DNA of 64,000 bases from Nostoc sphaeroides (GCF_003443655.1 NZ_CP031941.1:6213001-6277000), one strand, 5' to 3'. Counted from the first letter of the stretch, positions 9,022 to 18,464 are shown. Program-made: numbers and translations. Notes: a model not told the origin generated them from the sequence alone.

Positions 9022-9160
9022 CTGACTTTTCACGGTATCTGGAAAACCTCACTTCTATTTCTCTCTCCTAAGAGGAGAGAGACTTTGAGTTTTCACCCTT
9101 AGAGCGACGAGTTGGGGGTTAGGTGAATCGTTAGCTTTTCCACATCACATGAAAAGTCAG
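9022..9160 (+). repeat. MITE-like element, family 2, copy 1
   Basis: It is bounded by perfect inverted ends CTGACTTTTCA and TGAAAAGTCAG and flanked on both sides by the direct repeat ACTTTACAG (9013-9021 and 9161-9169), a convincing target duplication. Related copies are at 18755-18940 and 57399-57538, all sharing an AACCTCACTTCTATTT segment and a GGGGGTTAGGT segment. No transposase is encoded. Confidence 0.85.
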
Positions 9161-9187
9161 ACTTTACAGCTACTCAAGCATGAGAAC

Positions 9188-10387
9188 TCAGGACTGTTTT
9201 TGCAACGTCTTCTCTAAACTGAAGACTGGCTTTTGTTGTCCACGTTTCCGCAATGTGATGGTAGCAGCCCCAAGTCCAAGCAATGCTAAACTCAGTGCTG
9301 AACTTGGCTCCGGTACTTGCTTTCTGCCTTCTACGTTTAGCACTTGGACGCGACCTTGGAAGAAATCGCCCACATAAAGCTTGTCATCTTTGAGGGTTGT
9401 GCCACCCGTCCAGTTAAATCTGCCGGGAGTGAGGTCGAGGGGGTTGCCAAAAGGAGGGCCAGTGAATGCTGGAGGTGGTACAGGATTACCCGATGCATCT
9501 AGGGCTGGTTCACCGAAGGAAGTCAAGAAGTTACCGTTTTTATCAAACACCTGAACGCGGCTGTTGATAGAATCAGCTACATAAACATTCTCTTGGTCGT
9601 CCACTTCGATGCCAATTGGCTGAAGAAGCTGTCCAGGTTCGCTACCTGCTGAACCAAATGCCAACAGAGGGCTACCAGTTGGATCGAGTACTTGAACGCG
9701 GTTGTTATACTGGTCAGCTACAAAGATATTTCCACTAACTGGGGAAATTCTTACACCTGCTACACCTTGGAATTCCCCAGGTGCAGAGCCTCTGGTACCA
9801 CCAATGACACCAAGTTGCTGTCCGTCTGATGTATATTTAAGAATCCTTTCGCCGTTAAAATCACCAACGTAGACGTTGCCATCCTTGTCAAATGTCAAAC
9901 CAGATGGCCCAAAGAACAATCTATCTTCTACCAGAGGGGTAAATTCTCCATTTGCAAAGGATCTAATAAAGTTCCCCTGAGAATCAAATTGATTGATGCG
10001 GTTGTTGTAAACATCACCTGAATACAGATCCCCTGTTACGGGATTAAAGTCTACAGTTGTTGGTTCGTCAAACTGTCCGGGCCCTGTGCCACCGGAGCCA
10101 ATTGCTCCAATATACTGACCGCTAGGATTAAATATTTCAATTTTGTTACCAAGGTTATAGTTAGGAGTACCATCCGCCGGGTTAATACCGCGTCCGTTAG
10201 CTATGAGGGTATTCCCTTGGCTATCCACCGCTATCCCTTGGGGAACAAACAGTTGCCCAGGCCCGAAACCAGGTTCGCCGATACTTCTGTCGAAAGTTAA
10301 TGTTACAGCCTTGGCTTGGGCTACTGTTGCCAACACCATGAATCCAGTACCGAGAATGCCGATTGAGAAATTTTTGACTAATCCCAT
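9188..10387 (-). CDS. scyF: ScyF, secreted NHL-repeat protein with PEP-CTERM tail
   Basis: Scytonemin-cluster protein of 399 residues. A signal peptide (about 1-25, ending VAQAKA) is followed by roughly six NHL beta-propeller blades with repeated motifs such as QGNTLIAN, GDLYSGDVYNNRI, GNVYVGDFNGERI, GNIFVADQYNNRV and ENVYVADSINSRV. The C-terminus has VPEPSSALSLALLGLGAATI followed by RKR, a PEP-CTERM sorting signal. It is probably exported and anchored, or processed, at the cell surface. A weak AGGA lies about 11 bp before the ATG. It follows scyE after 173 bp containing a strong stem-loop. Its biochemical role in pigment maturation is not established. Confidence 0.92.
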   Translation of the reverse strand: MGLVKNFSIGILGTGFMVLATVAQAKAVTLTFDRSIGEPGFGPGQLFVPQGIAVDSQGNTLIANGRGINPADGTPNYNLGNKIEIFNPSGQYIGAIGSGGTGPGQFDEPTTVDFNPVTGDLYSGDVYNNRINQFDSQGNFIRSFANGEFTPLVEDRLFFGPSGLTFDKDGNVYVGDFNGERILKYTSDGQQLGVIGGTRGSAPGEFQGVAGVRISPVSGNIFVADQYNNRVQVLDPTGSPLLAFGSAGSEPGQLLQPIGIEVDDQENVYVADSINSRVQVFDKNGNFLTSFGEPALDASGNPVPPPAFTGPPFGNPLDLTPGRFNWTGGTTLKDDKLYVGDFFQGRVQVLNVEGRKQVPEPSSALSLALLGLGAATITLRKRGQQKPVFSLEKTLQKQS

Positions 10388-10472
10388 GAGTTTGAAGTCC
10401 TGGTTGTATGAGTGTATACTCTTTCCTAGACTAATATTTGTTCCCAGCCCTAGTTCGGGAACCCTAATATTT

Positions 10473-10523
10473 GGGCTGCTGCCTCTTGTTTGAAATGCAA
10501 CTTTCTGTGTGAGGCAGCAGCCT
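10473..10523. promoter_or_regulatory. Stem-loop between scyE and scyF
   Basis: GGCTGCTGCCTC and GAGGCAGCAGCC form a perfect 12-bp stem around a 26-nt loop, in the spacer between scyE and scyF. There is no T-run directly after it on the minus strand, so a processing or stability element fits better than a terminator. The same GGGCTGCTGCC arm occurs in the hairpin at 63718-63750, so it is probably a dispersed repeat. Confidence 0.55.
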
Positions 10524-10560
10524 ATTTTCTAACCATTACCTGACACCAGGGAATGAGGAA

Positions 10561-11943
10561 TTAGACTATCTCTGCTTTGGGTAACAATTCACCCAACTTG
10601 TCTTGGCGTTTGCGCTTGGCGATCGCACCAGTTGCGCCTACACTAGCAAGTGCTAATAAGCCAAGTATTGAAGTAGGTTCGGGGACTTTTTCGGCAACGA
10701 TACCATCCACCCGAACAACCGACCCTAGTTCTGGCCCAACACCGCGTTTGGTGATGTATATTTGCCCATCAGGGCCAATATCGATTCCAGCAGACGATTC
10801 CAACCCTTCACCGGCAGCAACCAGGATTGTGCGAGTTAGATCGGGAGCAACTTTAATCAGAGAACCGGGAAGGAACCGCAAGTCACCCTTCAACTGAGAC
10901 TCGTCGCCGAACTGTAACACCAGCAAATTGCCTTGATCATCAAAGGTTAAGTCAGTGATTTGCGTAAAACCATCCAGAAAAACCTCTGGGTTGCCATCTT
11001 CGCCGATGCGGAAGATCCGCGATTCATTTTCTGGATATGGAAAACCTGAATATTCGGCAACGTACAAGGCTCCATCTGGCCCAATTGTGCCACCTGTAGG
11101 TACTGCTTGAATTGCGATGTTTCCTCCTGGAAGTATTTCTATTAAGCCTGGAGGCAGTTCTTGTCCTGGTGGTAAAGGTGGCAATGTTGAAGCACTAAGG
11201 ACTTTCTTGGGAATTGCGATCGCCTCAGACTCACTTCCGTCAAGTTTGATTTTGTAAGCGGCGTTTCCACCTCCGTCAACGACATAAGCAGTATCACCAC
11301 TAACGGTCAAATCAAAGGGATTGGTAACTACATCCCCACCGTCTGGGTTATTAGTAATTTCATACTTGCCGAAGTCGAAAATACTTTCCAGTTCTCCGGT
11401 GTTCAAGTCAGCTTTAAAAAGTTGTGCTAAAAGCGGGGTATTCAGTACTTTATCCGGTGTAGATGGCGGGAAAGTAACAAGTTGCTGCTCTGGGATCGGG
11501 AAATTAGCACCAAGGTTAAGTGATTCTAGATCACGATTTCCTGGATAACCAGCAAACCCAGTTAGAAGATAAGCATTCCCCTGAGAGTCGAATTGTATGT
11601 CTTGAATACCAGCGCCTTGGTTGCCACTGGGTTGTTCTGCTATAGATTCAAAGTTATTGAATAGACGCTGTGTGGTGCCATCTGATGCAACTTTGACCAG
11701 CGAACCACTATTACCAGCACAGATAGGCTGAAACAGTGTACTCGGAGATGGTTGGCAATTTCCGTTTCCTCCGATACCTGGCTCTGCTACGTAGAGACTG
11801 CCGTCAGGGCCAAAGCTAACAGCCCGTGCATTACTGACTCCATCAACAATTGTCGTTAGTGTTGCAGCTTGTACAGATGGCGTTCCACAAATAGCAGCAA
11901 AACAAAATGTAACAGATGTAAGAGCAAATGATCTGAGTTTCAT
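10561..11943 (-). CDS. scyE: ScyE, secreted beta-propeller protein with PEP-CTERM tail
   Basis: Scytonemin-cluster protein of 460 residues, a homologue of ScyD next to it. A signal peptide (MKLRSFALTSVTFCFAAICG to about residue 26, PSVQA) precedes a ScyD/ScyE-family propeller with repeated SFGPDGSLYVAEPGIGG, IQFDSQGNAYLLTGF, IGPDGALYVAEYSGFP and IGPDGQIYITKRGVG. The tail is VPEPTSILGLLALASVGATG followed by KRKR, a PEP-CTERM signal. Co-directional with scyD (97 bp upstream) and scyF. It is thought to act in late scytonemin assembly in the periplasm, but no catalytic residues can be pointed to. Confidence 0.93.
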   Translation of the reverse strand: MKLRSFALTSVTFCFAAICGTPSVQAATLTTIVDGVSNARAVSFGPDGSLYVAEPGIGGNGNCQPSPSTLFQPICAGNSGSLVKVASDGTTQRLFNNFESIAEQPSGNQGAGIQDIQFDSQGNAYLLTGFAGYPGNRDLESLNLGANFPIPEQQLVTFPPSTPDKVLNTPLLAQLFKADLNTGELESIFDFGKYEITNNPDGGDVVTNPFDLTVSGDTAYVVDGGGNAAYKIKLDGSESEAIAIPKKVLSASTLPPLPPGQELPPGLIEILPGGNIAIQAVPTGGTIGPDGALYVAEYSGFPYPENESRIFRIGEDGNPEVFLDGFTQITDLTFDDQGNLLVLQFGDESQLKGDLRFLPGSLIKVAPDLTRTILVAAGEGLESSAGIDIGPDGQIYITKRGVGPELGSVVRVDGIVAEKVPEPTSILGLLALASVGATGAIAKRKRQDKLGELLPKAEIV

Positions 11944-12040
11944 ACCTTTAGAGATTGAGATTTAAATAAGTGGAAACTTTTATGGTTTTAAAGACAAGTA
12001 ATCCCAGTTTTTGAGGAACGCAGGATTGGTTTGAAACTCT

Positions 12041-13321
12041 TTACTTGAGCGCCACGGCTCCATTTATGGGAGGTTTGATAGTTCTCTTCTTGTGCAAGCA
12101 ACCAACGCCGAAAGCAGCGATCGCTAATATGCCCAAAATAGAATCAGGTTCAGGGACAGATTTGATATTTTCAATTCTGAGAACTTGTCCCCTTCCTGGG
12201 CGATCGCCTCGGTTTGTGACGTATATCGCACCATCAGCGCCAATAGTCAAGGCGCTAGGCGACTCTAATCCATTCCCACTCAGAAGAGTTGTGCGTGTCC
12301 CATCGGCAGCTATTTTGATCACAGAACCATCAAAATCACCCTTCCAAGCTGATTGATTGGCGTACTGCAAAGCATACAAATTGCCCTCAGGATCAAATTC
12401 CAAGTCTGTCAGTTGGGTAAAACCATCGGCATATACTGTTGGCTTACCATCAGCACCAACTCGATAGATTTTTGCCCCTCCTTCTGGGAAGGGAAAACCT
12501 GTAAATTGGCTGATGTAATAAGCGCCATCAGGGCCTTTGGTCACACTTGAGGGTACTGGTTGGCTTGCAAACTGCGATGGGGGTCGCACCTCTTCACCTT
12601 GAGATGGCACTTGTGCAGGTTCATTGGATGGTGTACCGGAGGGTGGAAAGACGGGATTAGCTAATATATCTTGGGGAAACGCAACTATCGCCTGCAAATT
12701 ATTGCCATCAGTATTAACACTGAGTAAGTCATTTGCGCCTGCATCAACTGCAATTAAATTATTGCCATCTATTACAAAACCCAAGGGATTGCTACCGACA
12801 TCACCACCATCGGGATTATTGGCGAGTTCATAGTTACCTAAATCGGCAATACTCGTCCAGGTATTGGTATTAAAGTCGGGAGCGATGATTTTAGCGAGGT
12901 CGGTGTTACCTAAATTGCGATCGCGAAAGGCTGGATTAGCGCCATACCCAATCAGAACATAAGGTTTACCTTGAGTATCAAATTTGATATCACGAGGGCC
13001 AGCCGCTCCAGTCCCATCTGGTAATGCTAAGGAAGGAAGTCCTGTAAGTATGCGTTCGGTTTTACCATTCTCTATTTTGGTAACTGCTCCACTTGTGCCA
13101 TAGCATAATGAATCGCCTTGACCGCTTGACGGTGGAACACAAGCTCCACTTCCCCCTATTCCCGCCTCTGTAACATAGAGATTTCCATCAAGGCTAAAGC
13201 TCAGTCCACCGGCGTTATATAGACCGTCGGCGATTACTGAAAAGGATGCAGCTGAGGCAGCTTTGATTCCAGAAAAAGCGGCAACACAAAAAGTTAGGAT
13301 GGTAATGGTAAGTTGTTTCAT
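12041..13321 (-). CDS. scyD: ScyD, secreted beta-propeller protein with PEP-CTERM tail
   Basis: Scytonemin-cluster protein of about 426 residues. The start chosen is the ATG at 13321 (MKQLTITILTFCVAAFSG), because AAAGGA lies just upstream and a signal peptide then begins at once. The longer in-frame start at 13345 only adds MTNDKGQN from a heptamer repeat. The propeller has LSFSLDGNLYVTEAGIGG, IKFDTQGKPYVLIGYG, KGPDGAYYISQFTGFP and IGADGAIYVTNRGDRP, matching ScyE repeat by repeat, so the two arose by duplication. The end VPEPDSILGILAIAAFG plus KKR is a PEP-CTERM signal. Likely periplasmic. Confidence 0.93.
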   Translation of the reverse strand: MKQLTITILTFCVAAFSGIKAASAASFSVIADGLYNAGGLSFSLDGNLYVTEAGIGGSGACVPPSSGQGDSLCYGTSGAVTKIENGKTERILTGLPSLALPDGTGAAGPRDIKFDTQGKPYVLIGYGANPAFRDRNLGNTDLAKIIAPDFNTNTWTSIADLGNYELANNPDGGDVGSNPLGFVIDGNNLIAVDAGANDLLSVNTDGNNLQAIVAFPQDILANPVFPPSGTPSNEPAQVPSQGEEVRPPSQFASQPVPSSVTKGPDGAYYISQFTGFPFPEGGAKIYRVGADGKPTVYADGFTQLTDLEFDPEGNLYALQYANQSAWKGDFDGSVIKIAADGTRTTLLSGNGLESPSALTIGADGAIYVTNRGDRPGRGQVLRIENIKSVPEPDSILGILAIAAFGVGCLHKKRTIKPPINGAVALK

Positions 13322-13323
13322 AT

Positions 13324-13385
13324 TTTGTCCTTTGTCATTTGTCATTTGTTAGTTGACCAATGACCAATGACCAATGACTAATGAC
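13324..13385 (+). repeat. TTTGTCA/CCAATGA heptamer array
   Basis: Heptamers TTTGTCA, then ACCAATG, between the scyC stop and the scyD start. They supply the upstream in-frame MTNDK codons of scyD and overlap the last scyC codons. Confidence 0.75.
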
Positions 13386-14349
13386 TATTTATTAGTGATT
13401 CTGGAGTTTTTGGGAGGTAGCTCATTCCTCGGTCAAATGATTTGAGGTTGCCAGCTTTGGCTTCTAGTAAACGTTTGATGTTCATGCTCTCAGCGCCAAA
13501 GTCTTCAATTTGAAGTTTGCCGTGGGTGACGGTTCCATCTGTTTTCCAGAATGTGATTCGATGCAGGATAAAACCTGAAGCTTCAGGATCGGCGAATGCA
13601 TAAGCGGTTGGGATGAGCAACGCTACAGAACGCTGATAATATTCGTAGTCTGGATAAAAGTGTTCTTGTTCAAGCAAGTAGTATTTGCTCAGACTATGAA
13701 CCCGCACGGAAACTTTTACTTTCTGGTCATATTCATCTTTGAATTCACCTGAATCAGAGGTAATATCACCATTTGGACGCAGTAAATGTGCCCATTCATC
13801 TATGTTCTGTAGGTTTTGTAGGTATTCAATGCCGATTTCAATTGGGGCATCAACATAGATGGTATCTGTATCGATAAAGTGGCGACCTTTGGCTGCTGAG
13901 GTCAGACCAGCTTTGCGTTCCAAATTACCTTTGAGAGAACGACACTCGGAAGTATGTACCGTGTGAATTCCCTGCATAATCATCTGAGTTTGCCGTTTGG
14001 GATCGACAAAACTCAACCAATGAAAGTATACACCTTTTTCATCTGTTCCCGGCTCAATATAATCTGTAGGAAACAGCAAAACTGGGTAAACCTGAAAATA
14101 TTTCTGATACTCTAACCCGCAGTGCCACTCAATGCCGTAAAAAAGCGGATTTTCTAATTTTTTAACGTGATAATAGAGGTTTTTGTGATAACCGGATGCA
14201 GTTCCGAGCCAGGTATCTTCGTCAACTTGCTCTTTCATCCGGCTATAAAGTGTCCATTCGTCTAAGTTTTTTAAACTACAAAGATACTCAAAGGCGCTCT
14301 CTGGTGAAGTAGCAATGTAAGCTGATGTTGCAAAGGTATTTTTTTCCAC
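13378..14349 (-). CDS. scyC: ScyC, scytonemin biosynthesis cyclase
   Basis: A 323-residue cytoplasmic protein in the position of scyC, which is known to act on the ScyA product and complete cyclisation and decarboxylation to the tricyclic ketone. Two similar halves are visible: TSAYIATSPESAFEYLCSLK with NLDEWTLYSRM near the start, and DTIYVDAPIEIGIEYLQNLQ with NIDEWAHLLRP near residue 170. This suggests two tandem START/cyclase-like folds. Translation starts at a GTG with AAGGAG seven bases upstream, an unusually good ribosome site here. It lies 25 bp after scyB and is surely co-transcribed with it. Confidence 0.93.
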   Translation of the reverse strand: MEKNTFATSAYIATSPESAFEYLCSLKNLDEWTLYSRMKEQVDEDTWLGTASGYHKNLYYHVKKLENPLFYGIEWHCGLEYQKYFQVYPVLLFPTDYIEPGTDEKGVYFHWLSFVDPKRQTQMIMQGIHTVHTSECRSLKGNLERKAGLTSAAKGRHFIDTDTIYVDAPIEIGIEYLQNLQNIDEWAHLLRPNGDITSDSGEFKDEYDQKVKVSVRVHSLSKYYLLEQEHFYPDYEYYQRSVALLIPTAYAFADPEASGFILHRITFWKTDGTVTHGKLQIEDFGAESMNIKRLLEAKAGNLKSFDRGMSYLPKTPESLINSH

Positions 14350-14374
14350 TTTTTACTCCTTAAAATAATAACAA

Positions 14375-15439
14375 TCAAGCTGCGATCGCTTTAGTAGTCT
14401 GGTTTCGTTTAACGCTGTTAATGCGGTCTTCTGCCAATCGTTTGGCAGCATCGTTGGTAGTAATTCCCTGCTGTTGAGAAATATTAAAAATTGCTAGTAG
14501 GGTGTCATAAATGTTATGCACTTGCTTAAAAGCTTTTTCTTCGTCATAGCCAATCATTTCGTTGTAAACGTTGATTAGCCCTCCAGCATTAATTACATAA
14601 TCAGGGCTGTAAAGTATCCCTTTCTTGGCAAGCATTTGACTATGTAGTTGCTCATTCTCTAACTGATTATTAGCTGCGCCAGCAATAATAGAAGCTTTTA
14701 AGAAAGGAATTGTATGACTATTAAGAATTCCTCCTAAAGCACAAGGAGAAAATATGTCTACATCAAGAGAGTAAATTTCGCTGGGTTCTACAATAGTTGC
14801 GCCAAAAAGCCGTTTTATCTCTTCCGCTTTTACTGGATCTACATCACTAACAAAAAGCTTGACATCATGCTCATGTAAATGACGGCAGAGGTTTTTACCT
14901 ACGTTTCCTAGACCTTGAACTGCAACTTTCATGCCATCAAGTCTTTTGCTCTGCCAACGAGATTCTACAGCAGCTTTAATTCCGAGAAAAACTCCTAGTG
15001 ATGTTATAGGAGCAGGCCCGCCTGATTTTTCTGATACCCCAACAACATGTTTCGTTTCTTGACTGATTGTCCGCACATCGCCAGGGGTGATATTAACATC
15101 TTGTCCGGTAATAAAACGCCCATTCAAACTATCAACAAAACGTCCGTAAGCTCTCAACAGATCATCTGTTTTATTTTCAGGATTAGCGATAATAACTGCT
15201 TTTCCGCCACCAGCAGGGATGTTGGCACATGCGGCTTTATATGTCATCCCACGACTCAGACGAAGTGCGTCTTTTAAAGCAGCTTCTTCGTTGACATAAG
15301 GTAAGAGTCTTGTAGCTCCCATCGCTGGGCCCAAGGTCGTGTCATGGATAGCAATAATCGCCTTAATTTCAGGATTTTTACCATGACAAAACAGAACTTG
15401 TTCGTGACCCATTTCTCTAACAGTTTCAAATAGCAGCAT
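14375..15439 (-). CDS. scyB: ScyB, tryptophan dehydrogenase (Glu/Leu dehydrogenase family)
   Basis: ScyB oxidatively deaminates tryptophan to indole-3-pyruvate with NAD, the first dedicated scytonemin step. The 354 residues show the leucine-dehydrogenase pattern: GATRLLPY, RGMTYKAACANIPAGGGKAV with the catalytic lysine region (about 65-85), then the Rossmann fold VAVQGLGNVGKNL (about 170) and NAGGLINVYNE. GAGAGG six bases before the ATG is a plausible ribosome site. A 272-bp gap separates it from scyA with no obvious terminator, so scyA-scyB-scyC may form one transcript. Confidence 0.95.
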   Translation of the reverse strand: MLLFETVREMGHEQVLFCHGKNPEIKAIIAIHDTTLGPAMGATRLLPYVNEEAALKDALRLSRGMTYKAACANIPAGGGKAVIIANPENKTDDLLRAYGRFVDSLNGRFITGQDVNITPGDVRTISQETKHVVGVSEKSGGPAPITSLGVFLGIKAAVESRWQSKRLDGMKVAVQGLGNVGKNLCRHLHEHDVKLFVSDVDPVKAEEIKRLFGATIVEPSEIYSLDVDIFSPCALGGILNSHTIPFLKASIIAGAANNQLENEQLHSQMLAKKGILYSPDYVINAGGLINVYNEMIGYDEEKAFKQVHNIYDTLLAIFNISQQQGITTNDAAKRLAEDRINSVKRNQTTKAIAA

Positions 15440-15711
15440 CTTGACCTCTCGATATTGTTTGGGATTGGCTAGAGAAAGTAATGACCATTACAAAATGTAA
15501 AGATATAGACACAAAAACGCTCTGGAATATTAAGATAGGATAAAGTAAGCAAACAGTAATGTTCTAAAAAAGAAAAATTCCAGTTGATTGGGTGTAGTTT
15601 TTTGGCTGGAATAAAGTTTTTACTGCTTCTAAATTGATCCTTTGTCTTTTGTTGAATAGTTGAGATGTTTTAGTGTCTATAACAATTGAAGGAAATTATC
15701 AGGTTTTGAAA

Positions 15712-17595
15712 TCAAACCATTGGAAATGAAACTTGCTTGGCTGCACTCGCAGGACTTGATTTGACTCCTTGTGCTGCCAAACTTTTATTACGTCCACCAG
15801 AAGGTGCTGGGCGATCGGCGTCAATGACGACATCGAGCAGAAAAGGAGCATTTGATGCGATCGCTTGTTGTAATGCTGCTTCGATCTCTGACTCTCTGAG
15901 GACTACGATCGCTTCTGCTCCCATACCACGAGCAATCATGGCGAAGTTTGTCGGTGGAAGTGTTGCATCTGCGCCCTTTAATCCCAAGATTTTCATCCCT
16001 TGATGGCACATGTTGTAACGCGCATCGTTGAGTACAATCCAGATTGCCGGAATTTTGTATTTCACGGCTGTGCTGATTTCGTTATTCATCAGCATTGCTC
16101 CATCACCAACAATTCCTACAGCTTTGCTCTTGCTCGCCAGTGCTGCACCCAATACTCCGGTAACGGCGTGACCCATTGCGCCAACTCCGGTGCTGACTCG
16201 GTAACGATTGGCTTCGGAAAATTGCAGTAGATGAGTTGACCAAGTAAAGGAGTTACCACACTCCGCCATTACTATGGCATCGGTATCTTCAACAATGATC
16301 TTTTGAATTGCTGCCATCAATACTTCTGGCCGCACTGGATAATCTACCTCTGAAGCCGGTTCGATTGCTTTGCGTTCTGGACGAGGTAGCGGCATTGTGG
16401 AATCAGGTGCATCTGGTAATTGCTGCAATAACTCTTCCACAAAAGCTTTGATATCAGACCGAACTGCAAAAGTTTCAACGTGGGGATAGGCTACACCTGG
16501 CACTTCGGGATCAATATCTACATGGATAAAACCTTCTTTTGGAACTAGTGCCGAACTCCAGAAGGAAGTCGGTTCACCAAGGCGGGTTCCTAATACGAGT
16601 GTGCGTAGTGGAGGTTGCTGTTCCATATAAGTTAAGACCGAAGCATGACCCCCTAAACCTGTAACACCCACAAATTGGGGATGATCTTCAGGGAAGATAC
16701 CTTTAGCACGGGGTGAACACATGACGGCTGCTCCCGTTCTTTCAGCGAGTTCAATGATTTCCTCTGCTGCGTCACGCGCACCGAAACCAACCCAGATGGC
16801 AAAGGGGCCAGATGATAATAACTCTACAGATTTAGCGATCGCTTGTTTGGAAGCAGTCATCGGAAATGGAGTAACATCTAGTTGAGGCAAGGATATACTC
16901 TCATCAACTAAACTTGTCTGCACTGCCGTAGGAATGCTCAAATGGGCGACAAATCCGCCTGGTTGCGCCATAGCTAAAGCAAGTTTGCGGAAAATCTGCG
17001 GTAGTTGAGCCGCAGATTCAATGGTGATTGCATAGTTGAATAACGCTCCTGGGGTAAAAATTCCCCCACTTGGTAATGTGTAAGTGCTGGTTTCTTGAAT
17101 TGCCCAACGTCCACGCTGCGGTGCTGAGGTGCAAGCTGACAATAAAATCACCTTTGCACCTTCACCACGAGCCGCAAATAAGCCGGTAAGGGCGTTAGTG
17201 ATCCCCGGCCCTGCTGTGGTAAAAACTACAGTGGGGCGATTATTGGCAAAGTATGCTTCGGTAGCTGCAAATGCTGCTCCTGCTTCATGGCGGAAGTTCA
17301 ATACGTCGATGCTGCTATTCGACAGCGCCCCCCAAAGGCTTGCCATCGCACCACCTGCGACACCAAAAGCATAGCTTACTCCCAAATTTACCAACATCTG
17401 AGCGATCGCATCGGCAACTGAAAGCGCTGCGGGTGTTTCATCGTTTAAAAAAGGCTGAATTCCCCGATTATTCTCCGATTCGTCAACCTGACGAGAAACG
17501 TCAGACACAGACTCTACATATCTGTTTGCTGGAAGTTCCCTGTATGGCTCAGTGGTGATTAGAGGAGAGTTTGAACCAGTATAGTTTTGACTCAT
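15712..17595 (-). CDS. scyA: ScyA, thiamin-diphosphate acyloin synthase
   Basis: ScyA resembles the acetolactate synthase large subunit and couples indole-3-pyruvate with p-hydroxyphenylpyruvate to a beta-ketoacid. An N-terminal PYR domain has GVSYAFGVAGGAMASLWGAL and FRHEAGAAFAA with the catalytic Glu, then a central domain, then the PP domain with GAMGHAVTGVLGAALA and the ThDP/Mg motif GDGAMLMNN, about 30 residues, then LNDARYN. The ATG at 17595 is chosen; a GTG at 17604 would add MKI. Neither has a clear Shine-Dalgarno. A roughly 60-residue N-terminal extension precedes the enzyme core. It heads the cluster, divergent from the kinase-regulator pair. Confidence 0.95.
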   Translation of the reverse strand: MSQNYTGSNSPLITTEPYRELPANRYVESVSDVSRQVDESENNRGIQPFLNDETPAALSVADAIAQMLVNLGVSYAFGVAGGAMASLWGALSNSSIDVLNFRHEAGAAFAATEAYFANNRPTVVFTTAGPGITNALTGLFAARGEGAKVILLSACTSAPQRGRWAIQETSTYTLPSGGIFTPGALFNYAITIESAAQLPQIFRKLALAMAQPGGFVAHLSIPTAVQTSLVDESISLPQLDVTPFPMTASKQAIAKSVELLSSGPFAIWVGFGARDAAEEIIELAERTGAAVMCSPRAKGIFPEDHPQFVGVTGLGGHASVLTYMEQQPPLRTLVLGTRLGEPTSFWSSALVPKEGFIHVDIDPEVPGVAYPHVETFAVRSDIKAFVEELLQQLPDAPDSTMPLPRPERKAIEPASEVDYPVRPEVLMAAIQKIIVEDTDAIVMAECGNSFTWSTHLLQFSEANRYRVSTGVGAMGHAVTGVLGAALASKSKAVGIVGDGAMLMNNEISTAVKYKIPAIWIVLNDARYNMCHQGMKILGLKGADATLPPTNFAMIARGMGAEAIVVLRESEIEAALQQAIASNAPFLLDVVIDADRPAPSGGRNKSLAAQGVKSSPASAAKQVSFPMV

Positions 17596-17836
17596 TATTT
17601 TCACGCAATTACATAAAATTACACAAAGGCTTTCTAGTTTACAATCACAGGGATAGAAATATTTGATACAAACGACTCTGTTGCTTTCACAGCTATGACC
17701 TAGCTTGGTCGTTCGTAGAAACGGTTAATCGCTGCTGATTGATGCTTGTGATAGCACTACCAAAATTTTTACCAAAAGCATACAGCAATCAATACTGTGC
17801 TTCTTGTAACCAGAATAAGGGACATAAAGACTGTTG

Positions 17837-17895
17837 TGCAATCAAAAATCCTTTGATGGGGATGTCAAATCTTTCGTTTTTACTATGATTCCTAC
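17837..17895 (+). repeat. 59-bp direct repeat upstream of scyA, copy 1
   Basis: It aligns without gaps to 18087-18145, 46 of 59 bases identical by hand count. Shared blocks are TGCAAT, AAAAATC, TTTGAT, TGTCAA, TCTTTCG, TTTTA and TGATT. It lies about 240 bp before the scyA start. Confidence 0.65.
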
Positions 17896-18017
17896 AGCGC
17901 TTAAGTAGGTTGGTGGGGAAAAACTAAACCATATAAAGGTCTATAAGCCAGCAAATAAGCTTGATTCAAGCGCTTCTCATAAATTTTACAAAACTTCATA
18001 TAGTTAAGTTTAATAAC

Positions 18018-18039
18018 GCTGCTCTTATTAATGAGCGGC
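18018..18039 (+). promoter_or_regulatory. Stem-loop upstream of scyA
   Basis: GCTGCTC, an 8-nt loop, then GAGCGGC form a 7-bp stem with one G-T wobble, between the two direct-repeat copies. Possible operator or leader structure; function unknown. Confidence 0.35.
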
Positions 18040-18086
18040 TTAAAGAGGTGCTTACCTTGGGATGGCTACTATGAGAAAAAGGTATC

Positions 18087-18145
18087 TGCAATGAAAAATC
18101 TTTTGATAAAGCTGTCAATTCTTTCGCTTTTATCGTGATTTCGAC
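18087..18145 (+). repeat. 59-bp direct repeat upstream of scyA, copy 2
   Basis: Gap-free partner of 17837-17895, same orientation, 250 bp further upstream of scyA. Two degenerate copies on the same face of one control region suggest binding sites rather than a mobile repeat, though that is inference. Confidence 0.65.
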
Positions 18146-18464
18146 ATTACCAACTTAGTCACTCTGAAAGATTGATGTACTGCGTAGGCGTAGCCCAACC
18201 TAAGCATCGCAGAACCGATACATTTTATCCAAATTAAAGCATGAGCCGATTTAGCGGTTTTTATATTGCCACTAAAAACTCTTTGGGTCAATTACTTGTA
18301 ACGAGAAAGACATCATTTCTTAACTTTTTATATTTACTTTGAGAGATGACTAAGCCTTTAGTACGTAATTAAATAAAAAATGTATTTCTTACTACTTTAA
18401 TTTAGTTTTATGTACTTAGTATACCAATACAGCGTTTCTCAATGAAAAAAAAATACACAATAAT

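Larger units (their letters stand above)
8547..9187. other. scyF-glycosyltransferase intergenic region with repeats
   Basis: 641 bp without a supported gene. It contains the 21-bp array at 8717-9006 and a family-2 MITE at 9022-9160. The repetitive ORF MFRVQRLK on the minus strand, and others here, are artefacts of the array. The interval divides scyA-F from the downstream precursor genes. Confidence 0.7.

Noticed and set aside
8617..9102. ORFs with MFRVQRLK or NSELQPL repeats
   Set aside because: Pure translation of array B in two frames, and one runs into the MITE.
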